Assembly: GCA_024213275.1 (NCBI GenBank)
Contig: JANAVG010000029.1
Span: 1 to 35,036, forward strand
DNA length: 35,036 bases
DNA from: Rossellomorea sp. BNER
GTDB taxonomy: Bacteria; Bacillota; Bacilli; Bacillales; Bacillaceae_B
Reading direction: 5' to 3'
The position numbers were made by a program, and so were the translations under genes. This document shows, one piece after another, positions 1 through 7,588 of the stretch. Position 1 is the first letter of the stretch, and every line of letters begins with the position of its first letter. The notes beneath the pieces were generated by a model. It was not told the origin of the DNA. It made no database searches and worked only from the letters and a program-made list of their open reading frames with translations.

Positions 1-74
1 GGGCTATAGCCAAGCGGTAAGGCAACGGACTTTGACTCCGTCATGCGTTGGTTCGAATCCAGCTAGCCCAGCCA
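1..74 (+). tRNA. tRNA-Gln (anticodon TTG), first base outside window
   Basis: The cloverleaf is complete except for the first acceptor base, which lies just before the window. The anticodon loop CTTTGAC carries TTG, so it reads CAA/CAG. The T-arm GTTCGAATC is intact and the 3' end TAGCCCA-G is followed by an encoded CCA at 72-74. It is the first of three tRNA genes, presumably the end of a longer tRNA or rRNA-tRNA cluster. Confidence 0.95.
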
Positions 75-79
75 TTAGT

Positions 80-152
80 GAGCCATTAGCTCAGTTGGTA
101 GAGCATCTGACTTTTAATCAGAGGGTCGAAGGTTCGAGTCCTTCATGGCTCA
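80..152 (+). tRNA. tRNA-Lys (anticodon TTT)
   Basis: The acceptor stem GAGCCAT pairs with ATGGCTC, the anticodon loop is CTTTTAA (TTT), and the T-loop GGTTCGAGTCC is normal. The discriminator is A152 and no CCA is encoded, unlike its two neighbours. It lies 5 bp behind tRNA-Gln and is probably co-transcribed with it. Confidence 0.96.
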
Positions 153-170
153 TCATTTTATAATGTTTTT

Positions 171-205
171 CTCACAAGCCTAAAAGGAAGCTGTGAGTTT
201 TTCTG
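171..205 (+). terminator. Hairpin with T-tract behind tRNA-Lys
   Basis: CTCACA (171-176) pairs with TGTGAG (192-197), with partial pairing inside, followed by a run of T. It looks like an intrinsic terminator of the Gln-Lys tRNA unit. If so, tRNA-Ala 16 bp downstream needs read-through or its own promoter, for which no room is obvious. Confidence 0.6.
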
Positions 206-220
206 TATCTAGAATAATAC

Positions 221-296
221 GGGGCCTTAGCTCAGCTGGGAGAGCGCCTGCTTTGCACGCAGGAGGTCAGCGGTTCGATCCCGCTAGGCTCCACCA
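221..296 (+). tRNA. tRNA-Ala (anticodon TGC)
   Basis: The acceptor stem GGGGCCT/AGGCTCC contains one G-U pair. The anticodon loop TTTGCAC carries TGC, the T-arm is CGGTTCGATCCCG, and CCA is encoded at 294-296. A palindromic repeat that ends in a T-run follows 17 bp later. Confidence 0.96.
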
Positions 297-313
297 CATA
301 CATACGTATATTT

Positions 314-432
314 GAGGCTGTCCCATAAAGGGTCCGTAACCACAATGATTGTCCATATAGAAGATGTCTTGAAGGTTCTTCTATATTTGAAGTTGTGGTA
401 CCTGACACCTTGGTTTTGGGACAGCTTTTTTT
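314..432 (+). repeat. Palindromic intergenic repeat family A, copy 1
   Basis: An imperfect long inverted repeat of about 119 bp starting GAGGCTGTCCC and ending GGGACAGC plus seven T. Inner arms are GTAACCACAA and GTTGTGGTACC, and a nested stem surrounds TATAGAAGATG. It lies behind tRNA-Ala with the T-run oriented to stop + strand transcription. Related copies are at 17239, 20284, 24770 and 26673; copy 5 has the same orientation, while copies 2-4 match its reverse complement. Confidence 0.85.
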
Positions 433-696
433 AAGGAATCGAAAATTATAAACTTAATTCATGTTTGAAAACTATAAATAGTTCATTCCAATATAGTATT
501 AACGCCCAACTATCTTGACATAAGCTTTGCACACTGGGGCAGGGCATTACCATAGGACTTGACGAATTTAGCCTTTCTTCCTTAGAGTAGGCGCGTATAT
601 ATTTCTTATTACCTACTTTTTTCTATGTATAAATATATTCATAAAGTTCTTTCTAAACCTTGATAATATCGCATATATATACACAATCCTGTCCGG
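433..696. other. Intergenic stretch before rocF, no gene seen
   Basis: Neither strand holds a convincing reading frame. The segment around 505-590 is less AT-rich than its flanks and could be a decayed remnant, but I do not recognise it. The stretch ends in the rocF promoter at 697. Confidence 0.4.
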
Positions 697-726
697 TTGA
701 GTCAATGAACGAAATATGGATACAAT
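697..726 (+). promoter_or_regulatory. SigA-type promoter of rocF
   Basis: TTGAGT (697-702) and TACAAT (721-726) are separated by 18 bp, and the rocF start lies 30 bp after the -10 box. I see no SigL (-24/-12) promoter here. The B. subtilis roc operon is SigL-dependent, so this arginase may be controlled differently. Confidence 0.65.
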
Positions 727-756
727 AGAGATAGAACAGGGTTAGGAGGATGAATT

Positions 757-1659
757 ATGAATAAAAACATTTCAATCATTGGTGTTCCAATGGATTTAGG
801 TCAAATGCGCCGGGGCGTAGATATGGGACCAAGTGCGATTCGCTATGCGGGTGTAGTCGAAAGATTGGAGAATTTAGGATATAAAATTAACGATCTCGGC
901 AATATAGAAATTGCACAACCTGAAAGAGTACATACTTCACCAGATACAAATTTAAGAAATTTGAAAGCGGTTGCTGAAGGAAATAAAAAGCTTTCTCAAA
1001 AAGTAGATGAGGTCATCGAGAGTGGTGATTTCCCATTAATCTTTGGAGGAGACCATAGTATTGCTATTGGTAGTTTAGCAGGGGTTTCTAAACATTATGA
1101 AAATCTTGGCGTTATTTGGTATGATGCTCACGGAGATTTGAATACAGGAGATACATCTCCATCGGGAAACATTCATGGAATGCCGCTTGCGGTTAGTCTT
1201 GGGATTGGACATGAGGCTTTAACGTCTATTGGTGGTTTCACTCCAAAAATTAAACCGGAGAACATTGTTATCATTGGCGCTCGTTCGCTTGATGAAGGAG
1301 AAAGAGAACTTATTAAAGATAAAGGTATCAAGGTTTATACGATGCATGAGGTAGATCGACTTGGTATGACGAACGTAATTGAAGATGCGGTAAGCTACTT
1401 GAAGGACAGAACAGATGGTGTGCATCTATCATTAGATCTAGATGGATTAGATCCAAGTGATGCTCCAGGAGTGGGTACACCGGTAAATGGTGGTATTAGC
1501 TACCGGGAGAGTCATCTTGCAATGGAGATGTTAGAGGAGTCTGGTTTAATTACATCTGCAGAGTTTGTGGAAGTGAACCCGATATTAGATGAAAAGAATA
1601 AAACAGCTTCTGTAGCAGTTGCTTTAATGGGTTCTCTCTTTGGAGAAAAGCTTCTATAA
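757..1659 (+). CDS. rocF: Arginase
   Basis: This 300-residue cytoplasmic enzyme hydrolyses L-arginine to ornithine and urea, the first step of the arginase route of arginine use. All dimanganese-site motifs of the ureohydrolase family are visible: GGDHS (97-101), DAHGD (123-127) and SLDLDGLDP (225-233, with D227 and D229), plus the PVNGG loop. The start ATG has the strong ribosome site TTAGGAGG at good spacing. Length is normal for Bacillus arginase. It stands alone rather than in a rocDEF operon, with a SigA-like promoter upstream and a 16-bp stem terminator behind it. This position just before sigW is common in Bacillaceae. Confidence 0.95.
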   Translation: MNKNISIIGVPMDLGQMRRGVDMGPSAIRYAGVVERLENLGYKINDLGNIEIAQPERVHTSPDTNLRNLKAVAEGNKKLSQKVDEVIESGDFPLIFGGDHSIAIGSLAGVSKHYENLGVIWYDAHGDLNTGDTSPSGNIHGMPLAVSLGIGHEALTSIGGFTPKIKPENIVIIGARSLDEGERELIKDKGIKVYTMHEVDRLGMTNVIEDAVSYLKDRTDGVHLSLDLDGLDPSDAPGVGTPVNGGISYRESHLAMEMLEESGLITSAEFVEVNPILDEKNKTASVAVALMGSLFGEKLL

Positions 1660-1671
1660 TATTAACTAAGA

Positions 1672-1710
1672 AATAAAAGAAAGCAGCCTACAAAGCTGCT
1701 TTCTTTTATT
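1672..1710. terminator. Bidirectional terminator between rocF and the Spo0E-like gene
   Basis: A perfect 16-bp stem, AATAAAAGAAAGCAGC (1672-1687) with its complement at 1695-1710, around a 7-base loop. It is A-rich on the left and T-rich on the right, so it can stop both rocF and the convergent minus-strand gene, whose stop codon lies inside the right arm. Confidence 0.9.
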
Positions 1711-1861
1711 CTTTTGATATTACATGCTGAAATTGATTTAAAAGCCTGTCCAATTCATTACTGACCTCAACTACTTTTGCATTGGCAAAAGAAGATTGTA
1801 ATGCCAGGGTTATCATTCTAGTTCGACATTCCTCAATCCGAATAAGAAGATCATAAGCCAC
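1706..1861 (-). CDS. Spo0E-family aspartyl-phosphate phosphatase (51 aa)
   Basis: A short minus-strand gene starting with GTG at 1861 behind GAGGAA. The 51-residue product contains IEECRTRM in the first helix and VSNELDRLLNQF in the second, which matches the Spo0E-like helical hairpin with its S-x-E-L-D signature. Members of the family dephosphorylate Spo0A~P and so restrain sporulation. That this protein acts on Spo0A is inferred from the family. It is convergent with rocF and shares its terminator. Its upstream region abuts the sigW promoter, so the two promoters are divergent. Confidence 0.82.
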   Translation of the reverse strand: MAYDLLIRIEECRTRMITLALQSSFANAKVVEVSNELDRLLNQFQHVISKE

Positions 1862-1966
1862 TTCAATTCCTCGTTTCCTATGATTTTAGTCCTTTTATAC
1901 CCCTTTTCAAAAAAATGTAAACATATATATAAAAAAATTTGTTAGGATAGTAATGATGAAAAAAAA

Positions 1967-1993
1967 TGAAACCTTTTTTGCTATACATACGTA
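1967..1993 (+). promoter_or_regulatory. SigW-type (ECF) autoregulatory promoter
   Basis: TGAAAC (1967-1972), 17 bp, then CGTA (1990-1993) followed by TA. This matches the known SigW consensus of TGAAAC about 16-17 bp from CGTA. It lies 37 bp before the sigW start, as expected for autoregulation. Confidence 0.88.
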
Positions 1994-2030
1994 TACAAGT
2001 ATAGCCGCATGGAGCGGAGGTAAAAAAATA

Positions 2031-2594
2031 ATGGATGCCATCGTAAATAAAAGGATAAAACAAGTAATTAAAGGTGATCAAAGTGCGTTCGCAGAAATTG
2101 TTGAGATTTATAAAGACAAAGTTTTTCAAATCTGTTTTCGAATGCTTGGGAATCGCCATGAGGCAGAAGATATCTCACAGGAAGCCTTTATAAGAGCTTA
2201 TGTAAATATTGAAACCTTTAATCAAAACAGAAAATTCTCGACGTGGTTGTATCGGATTGCAACTAACTTATGTATTGACCGTATTCGAAAAAAGAAACCA
2301 GACTATTATCTAGATGCAGAGGTTTCGGGTACAGAAGGATTAACAATGTACTCACAAGTAGCAGCGGATGTACAGCTTCCTGAAGATAAGGTGGAAGAAA
2401 TGGAATTACAAGAGAGTATTCAATTTGAAATTTCAAAGCTTCCAGATAAATATCGTTCTGTCATTGTGCTAAAGTATATTGAAGAATTATCCCTTCAAGA
2501 AATAAGTGAAATATTAGACTTACCTCTAGGGACAGTAAAAACAAGAATACACAGAGGGCGAGAAGCTCTCAGAAAACAATTGCGTACAATGTAG
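2031..2594 (+). CDS. sigW: RNA polymerase ECF sigma factor SigW
   Basis: The 187-residue product has the same length as B. subtilis SigW and reads closely alongside it. Region 2 includes EAEDISQEAFIRAYVNI (44-60) and FSTWLYRIATNL (69-80); region 4 holds the helix-turn-helix LSLQEISEILDLPLGTVK (153-170). The KKKPDYYLDAEV stretch is typical of SigW. An in-frame ATG exists at 1953, but it lies upstream of the SigW promoter, so I chose 2031, which has GGAGG 11 bases before it. SigW directs the response to envelope stress and antimicrobial peptides. The rsiW gene follows 18 bp later. Confidence 0.96.
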   Translation: MDAIVNKRIKQVIKGDQSAFAEIVEIYKDKVFQICFRMLGNRHEAEDISQEAFIRAYVNIETFNQNRKFSTWLYRIATNLCIDRIRKKKPDYYLDAEVSGTEGLTMYSQVAADVQLPEDKVEEMELQESIQFEISKLPDKYRSVIVLKYIEELSLQEISEILDLPLGTVKTRIHRGREALRKQLRTM

Positions 2595-2612
2595 AGAGGG
2601 TGAGGTGTAATT

Positions 2613-3245
2613 GTGAATACATGTCCTAATGAAATAATTGATTATATGCATGAATACCTAGATGAAGAAATCTCTCATGAACACGAACAAGTTTTAAAAG
2701 GGCATCTGCAGACTTGTGAGGAATGTCAGAAGCATTTCCATGAACTAAAAAGAACAATTGCGCTCGTTCAGAGCACTTCCCATATACAAGCTCCAAATAA
2801 TTTTACAAGTAATGTAATGGCGAGATTGCCGAAAGAAAAGAAAAAGGTTGGTGTGAATCGGTGGTTCCGCCAGCATCCGATGTTATCAGCGGCATCCTTA
2901 TTTCTAGTAATGATGGTGGGTACATTATTTAGTTCTTGGAACCAAAGTGAGGAGTTTTCATTTACAAAGAAACCTGAGCTTGTCGTTGAAAATCATACCG
3001 TTATCGTACCTAAAGGCGAAGTAATCGAAGGAGATTTAACGGTGAAAAATGGTGATATTCGTGTTGAAGGAGAGGTTCAGGGCGATATTACGATTATTAA
3101 TGGGAAACAATATCGAGCCTCTGCTGGTAAGGTAACAGGAGATATAGAGGAGATTGATGCAGCATTCGAATGGCTCTGGTACAAGATTAAAGGATCATTC
3201 CAAGATGTGGTAAACTGGGGAGATTCGCAACCGGCTACAGAATAA
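2613..3245 (+). CDS. rsiW: Anti-sigma-W factor RsiW
   Basis: A 210-residue single-pass membrane protein that holds SigW inactive until it is cleaved by regulated proteolysis. The zinc anti-sigma motif HLQTCEEC (H31, C35, C38) is in the cytoplasmic half, and one membrane segment runs from about 89 to 107 (LSAASLFLVMMVGTLF). The outer half contains VEGEVQGDITIINGK-like repeats, as in B. subtilis RsiW. The start is GTG at 2613 behind GAGAGGGTGAGG. It is co-transcribed with sigW. In B. subtilis, PrsW and RasP cut this protein; neither gene is in this window. Confidence 0.95.
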   Translation: MNTCPNEIIDYMHEYLDEEISHEHEQVLKGHLQTCEECQKHFHELKRTIALVQSTSHIQAPNNFTSNVMARLPKEKKKVGVNRWFRQHPMLSAASLFLVMMVGTLFSSWNQSEEFSFTKKPELVVENHTVIVPKGEVIEGDLTVKNGDIRVEGEVQGDITIINGKQYRASAGKVTGDIEEIDAAFEWLWYKIKGSFQDVVNWGDSQPATE

Positions 3246-3274
3246 TATATGATATAAGGGAGACCACAATAAAG

Positions 3275-3320
3275 AAATGGTTTCATTTACTTGAAAACAC
3301 TTGCGAAACCATTTACTTTT
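3275..3320 (+). terminator. Terminator-like hairpin behind rsiW
   Basis: AAATGGTTTC (3275-3284) pairs perfectly with GAAACCATTT (3305-3314), followed by ACTTTT. The 20-base loop is large and the T-run is short, so termination strength is uncertain. Confidence 0.55.
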
Positions 3321-3375
3321 AAAAGATAAGCGTATGAAAAGTTTTGGAGTGTTTAAGGATAGAAAGGTTTTATCA

Positions 3376-3510
3376 GTGTCCAGCTCCAGCGCCTAGGCCT
3401 TCGAGACATAAGCCAAGCCACTTATAGAAAGGAGAAAGACTTCCTTCCTAGGTGCCTCGTCTTAGCTTTTCAGGCCTGTTCAAGGCGCTTCCGCTCTTCT
3501 TGTTGGTCAC
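3376..3510. repeat. Bacillus-type dispersed repeat (CCAGCGCCTAG...GGCGCTT)
   Basis: A stretch of about 135 bp starting GTGTCCAGCTCCAGCGCCTA and ending AAGGCGCTTCCGCTCTTC. The ends are inverted (AGCGCCT with GGCGCTT), with a further inner pair CCTAGG/CCTAGG. It contains no open frame. From memory, very similar intergenic elements occur in many Bacillus genomes. It is the only copy in this window and separates sigW-rsiW from cdaA. Confidence 0.65.
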
Positions 3511-3520
3511 CCTTTCTTTT

Positions 3521-3549
3521 TTCTTATACTTAATAACATGTGGTATAAT
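3521..3549 (+). promoter_or_regulatory. Promoter of the cdaA-cdaR-glmM operon
   Basis: An extended -10 box TGGTATAAT (3541-3549) lies 17 bp behind TTCTTA (3521-3526), which is a modest -35 match. It is 71 bp before the cdaA start. Confidence 0.6.
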
Positions 3550-3620
3550 AATAAAGTTAAATATAAGATGTAGCCAGCTTTACGGCTTACGCTTTCGATT
3601 AACTTATTGGAGGATGTAAT

Positions 3621-4457
3621 ATGCCGTTTTTAGACGTATATTCGGATTATACCGTACTGAATTATGTAGCAGATGTTGTTGATATACTTCTAGTATGGTT
3701 TGTGATCTATAAGATCATTATGTTGATTAAAGGAACAAAAGCCGTACAATTATTAAAAGGTATTTTTGTTATTTTAATTGTACGTGGAATTAGTAGTATC
3801 TTTGGTTTGGATACACTTGGATGGATCATGGAGCAAGCCATTACATGGGGGTTCTTAGCGATTATGATCATCTTCCAGCCTGAATTAAGGCGTGCACTTG
3901 AGCAGCTTGGTAGGGGACGATTATTCTCGAGAAGTGGTATTCAGGAAGAGGAAGAACAAGTGCAAATGATAGAGTCCATTACCAAAGCGGTTAGTTATAT
4001 GGCAAAGCGGAGAATTGGTGCTTTGTTATCCATTGAGAGAGAAACTGGACTAAGTGATTACATAGAAACTGGTATTCCAATGGATTCAAAAATTTCATCA
4101 GAACTACTGATTAATATTTTTATACCAAATACTCCCCTACATGACGGTGCTGTTATTCTTCAAAAAAGAAAGATTTCAGCAGCAGCGTGTTACCTTCCCT
4201 TGTCGGAAAGCCCGTTTATTTCGAAAGAATTAGGGACTAGGCATAGGGCGGCATTAGGAGTCAGTGAAGTAACGGATAGTATTACAATTGTTGTATCAGA
4301 GGAAACAGGTAATATTTCTCTCACGAATAATGGAGAGCTTCATCGTAATTTATCTCTTGAGCACTTTAAGGATTTATTATCAAAAGAATTGATAAGTGAT
4401 AAAGAGGGTACTTCCTCAACTAAATGGAGTTGGAGGGGGAAGAGAGCAAATGGATAA
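3621..4457 (+). CDS. cdaA: Diadenylate cyclase CdaA (c-di-AMP synthase)
   Basis: A 278-residue membrane enzyme that makes c-di-AMP from two ATP. Three membrane segments (about 14-34, 42-60 and 67-85) precede the cytoplasmic DAC domain, whose signature motifs are present: LHDGAVIL (DGA at 175-177) and GTRHRAALG (RHR at 207-209). The start has GGAGG at good spacing. It overlaps cdaR by 8 bp, which suggests translational coupling, and is followed by glmM. This conserved three-gene order reflects the known control of CdaA by CdaR and GlmM and links c-di-AMP (osmotic and K+ homeostasis) to cell-wall precursor synthesis. Confidence 0.97.
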   Translation: MPFLDVYSDYTVLNYVADVVDILLVWFVIYKIIMLIKGTKAVQLLKGIFVILIVRGISSIFGLDTLGWIMEQAITWGFLAIMIIFQPELRRALEQLGRGRLFSRSGIQEEEEQVQMIESITKAVSYMAKRRIGALLSIERETGLSDYIETGIPMDSKISSELLINIFIPNTPLHDGAVILQKRKISAAACYLPLSESPFISKELGTRHRAALGVSEVTDSITIVVSEETGNISLTNNGELHRNLSLEHFKDLLSKELISDKEGTSSTKWSWRGKRANG

Positions 4458-5733
4458 GTTTATGGAAAGTCGCTGGTTTATGAGGATCGTCGGGTTGACT
4501 CTTGCGCTGCTATTGTATACATCTGTTACATTTGATGAAACAAATTTACAAAAAAATGCAAGTGATAACCCGCCCGAGGATGTAAACACGATCCAAAATG
4601 TTCCCTTGGAAGCTTTTTATGACTCTAAAAATTTAGTTGTTAGCGGATTGCCAGAGAGTGTCGACATTACCATGACCGGCCCAAAAAGCATTGTTCAAAA
4701 AGAGAGATATAGCCAAAATTTTACTGTATTTGTAGATTTAAATGATTTATCTATCGGTAAACATCGTGTTAAAGTCAAAGTGAATAACATTTCAGAAAAG
4801 ATTGATGTAAAAGTGAATCCTGAGTATGTCAATGTTTCGATTCAAGAGCGGGTTTCGGATGAATTTACAGTTGAACCTGAATTTAATGAAGCGATTCTTG
4901 CAGATGGGTTTGAAGCGGAAGGGGTTTCTGTCGACCCTAGGACAGTTAAGATTACGGGAGCGAAAGATGTTATTGACCAGATTGCTTTTGTGAAAGCAAC
5001 ATTGGATATAGACAATGTGATTAATGAAAATATTACGAGAAAAGCGAAAGTACAGGTTCTTGACCGGGAGTTAAATAAATTGGATGTCGTCATCGAACCT
5101 GATGTGGTAGATGTAACGGTATCTGTTGTGAACCCAAGCAAAGAAGTACCCGTTGTTATTCAACAAAAAGGGAAGCTTTCTGACGAACTTGAATTGGAAT
5201 CAATCACGGTTGAGCCTAAACTTGCGACGATATTTGGGCGGGATTCAGTTTTAGAGGAAATAAAGGAAGTAGCGGCTGAACTCGACCTAAGCAAAGTTAA
5301 AGAGGATAAAACATTGGAATTACCAATAAAGGTTAATGATGGCTTAAACAAAGTAACTCCAGAGGTTGTGGAAGTGAAAGTGAATGTGAAGAAGCTTAAA
5401 GATGAACCTGAGGATAAACCAGTCGAAGAACCTGAAGAAAAACCCGTAGAGCAGACAATCTCTGAGGTTCCTGTAGAACTGCAAGGTACCGATGAAGAGT
5501 TTGAATACAGTATTATAGAGCCTGATGAAGGTCTAATCGAAATTTTATTAAATGGATATAAAGAGGATCTTGACCCGATTACTAGAGATGATTTTACTCT
5601 TGTAGCTAATCTTTCGGGACTTCCTCCTGGGGAACATGAACTTGATATCGAGGCAACAGGTCCTGAAGAAGTGGATTGGGAGCTCTCTCGAAAAACCCTA
5701 AAGGTAGAAATTAAAGAAAAAACTTCAGCCTAA
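4450..5733 (+). CDS. cdaR: CdaA regulator CdaR (YbbR domains)
   Basis: A 427-residue protein with an N-terminal membrane anchor (about residues 9-26) and an extracytoplasmic part made of four YbbR-type beta repeats, recognisable from recurring phrases such as VSGLPESVDITMTGPKS, VDPRTVKITGAKDVI and VEPKLATIFGRDSVL. A Pro/Glu-rich linker (DEPEDKPVEEPEEKPVE) precedes the last repeat. I chose the ATG at 4450, which overlaps the cdaA stop and has GGAGGGGGA upstream; an in-frame GTG at 4396 lacks a ribosome site. CdaR modulates CdaA activity at the membrane. Confidence 0.93.
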   Translation: MDKFMESRWFMRIVGLTLALLLYTSVTFDETNLQKNASDNPPEDVNTIQNVPLEAFYDSKNLVVSGLPESVDITMTGPKSIVQKERYSQNFTVFVDLNDLSIGKHRVKVKVNNISEKIDVKVNPEYVNVSIQERVSDEFTVEPEFNEAILADGFEAEGVSVDPRTVKITGAKDVIDQIAFVKATLDIDNVINENITRKAKVQVLDRELNKLDVVIEPDVVDVTVSVVNPSKEVPVVIQQKGKLSDELELESITVEPKLATIFGRDSVLEEIKEVAAELDLSKVKEDKTLELPIKVNDGLNKVTPEVVEVKVNVKKLKDEPEDKPVEEPEEKPVEQTISEVPVELQGTDEEFEYSIIEPDEGLIEILLNGYKEDLDPITRDDFTLVANLSGLPPGEHELDIEATGPEEVDWELSRKTLKVEIKEKTSA

Positions 5734-5763
5734 TGAAATGAAGCAATTTAAGGAGCGATTAGA

Positions 5764-7113
5764 ATGGGTAAGTATTTTGGTACAGATGGAGTAAGAGGTG
5801 TAGCTAATACAGAATTAACTCCTGAACTAGCATTTAAACTAGGTCGTTTAGGCGGTTACGTATTAACGAGGGATACAGATCGTCCAAAGATCATTATCGG
5901 CCGTGACACACGTATCTCTGGTCATATGTTAGAAGGTGCTTTAGTGGCAGGACTACTATCAATTGGAGCAGAGGTTATGAGACTAGGTGTCATTTCTACT
6001 CCAGGAGTTGCCTACCTAACGAAAGCCTTAGGTGCTCAAGCAGGAGTCATGATTTCAGCTTCACATAATCCTGTGGGTGATAACGGCATTAAATTCTTCG
6101 GTCCAGATGGATTCAAATTATCTGACGATCAGGAGAACGAAATTGAAGAACTATTAGATCAAGAGCAAGATACACTTCCACGTCCAACAGGTGCAGATTT
6201 AGGACAGGTAAGCGATTATTTTGAAGGTGGACAAAAGTATCTTCAATTCTTAAAACAAACGGTAGACGAAGATTTCGATGGGCTACATATTGCATTAGAT
6301 TGCGCACACGGAGCAACCTCTGCTCTTGCAACGCACTTGTTTGCTGATTTAGATGGTGATCTTTCTACAATGGGAGCTTCACCGGACGGGTTGAATATTA
6401 ATGAAGGTGTAGGTTCTACACACCCTGAGGCCTTGGCAGCAATGTTGAAGGAAAAAGGGGCTGATGTAGGATTAGCTTTTGACGGGGATGGCGACCGCCT
6501 AATAGCGATTGATGAAAACGGAGAAATCGTTGATGGTGACCAAATCATGTTCATTTGTGCAAAGCATCTTAAATCTGAAGGACGTCTAAAACAGTCTACT
6601 GTTGTTTCGACTGTTATGAGTAATCTAGGTTTCCATAAAGGCTTAGAAGAAAGTGATATCAAAAGTATTCAAACAGCTGTAGGTGATCGCTATGTTGTAG
6701 AAGAAATGAAGAAGAATAACTACAACCTAGGTGGAGAACAATCCGGCCATATTATTTTCTTAGACTATAATACGACAGGTGACGGACTTTTAACCGGAAT
6801 TCAGCTTGTTAATATAATGAAGCTTACAGGGAAACCACTTTCTGAACTAGCTTCAGAAATGAAGAAATATCCACAAAAGCTTGTGAATATCCGTGTAACA
6901 GACAAGCATCATGTGACAGACAATGAAAAAGTCAAAGCGGTTATTGAAAAAGTTGAAGCGGATATGAATGGAAATGGTCGTATTCTCGTTAGACCTTCTG
7001 GAACGGAGCCTCTTGTCCGTGTGATGGCTGAAGCTTCTACTGAAGAACTGTGCTCACAGTACGTAGATGAAATTGCGGAAGTTGTACAACAAGAAATGGG
7101 ACTAGCAGAATAA
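5764..7113 (+). CDS. glmM: Phosphoglucosamine mutase GlmM
   Basis: The 449-residue cytoplasmic enzyme converts glucosamine-6-P to glucosamine-1-P for UDP-GlcNAc synthesis. Domains 1 to 4 are complete: phosphoserine loop ISASHNP (S100 is the phosphorylated serine), metal loop DGDGDR (240-245), sugar loop GGEQSGH (323-329) and phosphate-binding loop RPSGTEP (410-416). AAGGAG precedes the ATG. It is the last gene of the cdaA operon, and a strong hairpin follows. In related bacteria GlmM binds CdaA and lowers its activity. Confidence 0.97.
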   Translation: MGKYFGTDGVRGVANTELTPELAFKLGRLGGYVLTRDTDRPKIIIGRDTRISGHMLEGALVAGLLSIGAEVMRLGVISTPGVAYLTKALGAQAGVMISASHNPVGDNGIKFFGPDGFKLSDDQENEIEELLDQEQDTLPRPTGADLGQVSDYFEGGQKYLQFLKQTVDEDFDGLHIALDCAHGATSALATHLFADLDGDLSTMGASPDGLNINEGVGSTHPEALAAMLKEKGADVGLAFDGDGDRLIAIDENGEIVDGDQIMFICAKHLKSEGRLKQSTVVSTVMSNLGFHKGLEESDIKSIQTAVGDRYVVEEMKKNNYNLGGEQSGHIIFLDYNTTGDGLLTGIQLVNIMKLTGKPLSELASEMKKYPQKLVNIRVTDKHHVTDNEKVKAVIEKVEADMNGNGRILVRPSGTEPLVRVMAEASTEELCSQYVDEIAEVVQQEMGLAE

Positions 7114-7120
7114 AAAATTG

Positions 7121-7160
7121 ATGCACAGGTGGAAACGTTTCTCCCACCTGTGCATAGTTT
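7121..7160 (+). terminator. Hairpin behind glmM
   Basis: A perfect 12-bp stem, ATGCACAGGTGG (7121-7132) with CCACCTGTGCAT (7144-7155). It is followed only by AGTTTAAAC, so the T-run is weak. It is still the likely end of the cdaA-cdaR-glmM transcript. Confidence 0.75.
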
Positions 7161-7237
7161 AAACTATACACTGTTTTGTCATCACTTTACTAAAACATAA
7201 CAATAGTATATCAATTTAGTGTTAATCTACTTTTTTA

Positions 7238-7267
7238 TTGACGAAATAAAAGATTTTAGTGTATGAT
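7238..7267 (+). promoter_or_regulatory. Promoter of glmS
   Basis: TTGACG (7238-7243) and TATGAT (7262-7267) lie 18 bp apart, about 70 bp before the ribozyme cleavage site. A short hairpin TTCCC/GGGAA with six T (7281-7302) sits just downstream and could be a weak early terminator. Confidence 0.7.
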
Positions 7268-7343
7268 TATCGTGTTTTGGTTCCCGATTAAGGGAATTTT
7301 TTATTCAAGGATTTAAAGGAGGATAGTAGGTCCAATAAATAAA

Positions 7344-7496
7344 GCGCCAGGACTAAACCGTAGTATTGAAACACTAGGTTTAGTTGACGAGGTGGAGGTT
7401 TATCGAGGGTTCGGCGGATACCTCCCGGTTGAAAGCACAACCGTTCAATTTCTCTCTTAAAACATTAAGGCAACTTAATGTACAAAGGAAAGAAAA
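7344..7496 (+). ncRNA. glmS ribozyme (GlcN6P-activated self-cleaving riboswitch)
   Basis: The conserved core is plainly visible: cleavage site A7343/G7344 before GCGCC, the P2 stem ACTAAACC/GGTTTAGT, then GTTGACGAGGTGGAGGTTTA, TCGGCGGATACCTCCCGG, and a P4 stem CATTAAG/CTTAATG followed by ACAAAGG. The RNA binds glucosamine-6-phosphate and cuts itself at its 5' end, exposing the downstream glmS mRNA to decay, so glmS is switched off when its product is abundant. Confidence 0.96.
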
Positions 7497-7525
7497 TGCT
7501 ATCTATTAAAAAGACAATCAGAGAT

Positions 7526-7562
7526 AAGGGGGCAAGATGTCCCCCGGATTTCTTGCCCCCTT
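7526..7562 (+). other. Strong GC-rich hairpin between ribozyme and glmS start
   Basis: AAGGGGGCAAGA (7526-7537) pairs perfectly over 12 bp with TCTTGCCCCCTT (7551-7562), with loop TGTCCCCCGGATT. Only a poor T-run follows (GTTTAAC), so it is not a typical terminator. It ends 10 bp before the glmS ribosome site and could act as an attenuator or an mRNA-stability element. Confidence 0.7.
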
Positions 7563-7588
7563 GTTTAACTCGGGGAGGAAGAGTTATT

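Noticed and set aside
505..600. Transposase fragment before rocF
   Set aside because: The segment differs in composition and gives short minus-strand pieces, but none could be matched to a known transposase motif.
1953..2030. Longer SigW from ATG 1953
   Set aside because: This ATG lies upstream of the SigW promoter and the extra 26 residues are not found in SigW proteins.
4842..5351. Minus-strand frames opposite cdaR and glmM
   Set aside because: Serine-rich shadow frames of a strongly coding + strand, without ribosome sites.
7478..7588. Longer GlmS from ATG 7478
   Set aside because: It lies within the ribozyme; GlmS must begin Met-Cys so that Cys2 can be the N-terminal nucleophile, as it does from ATG 7589.
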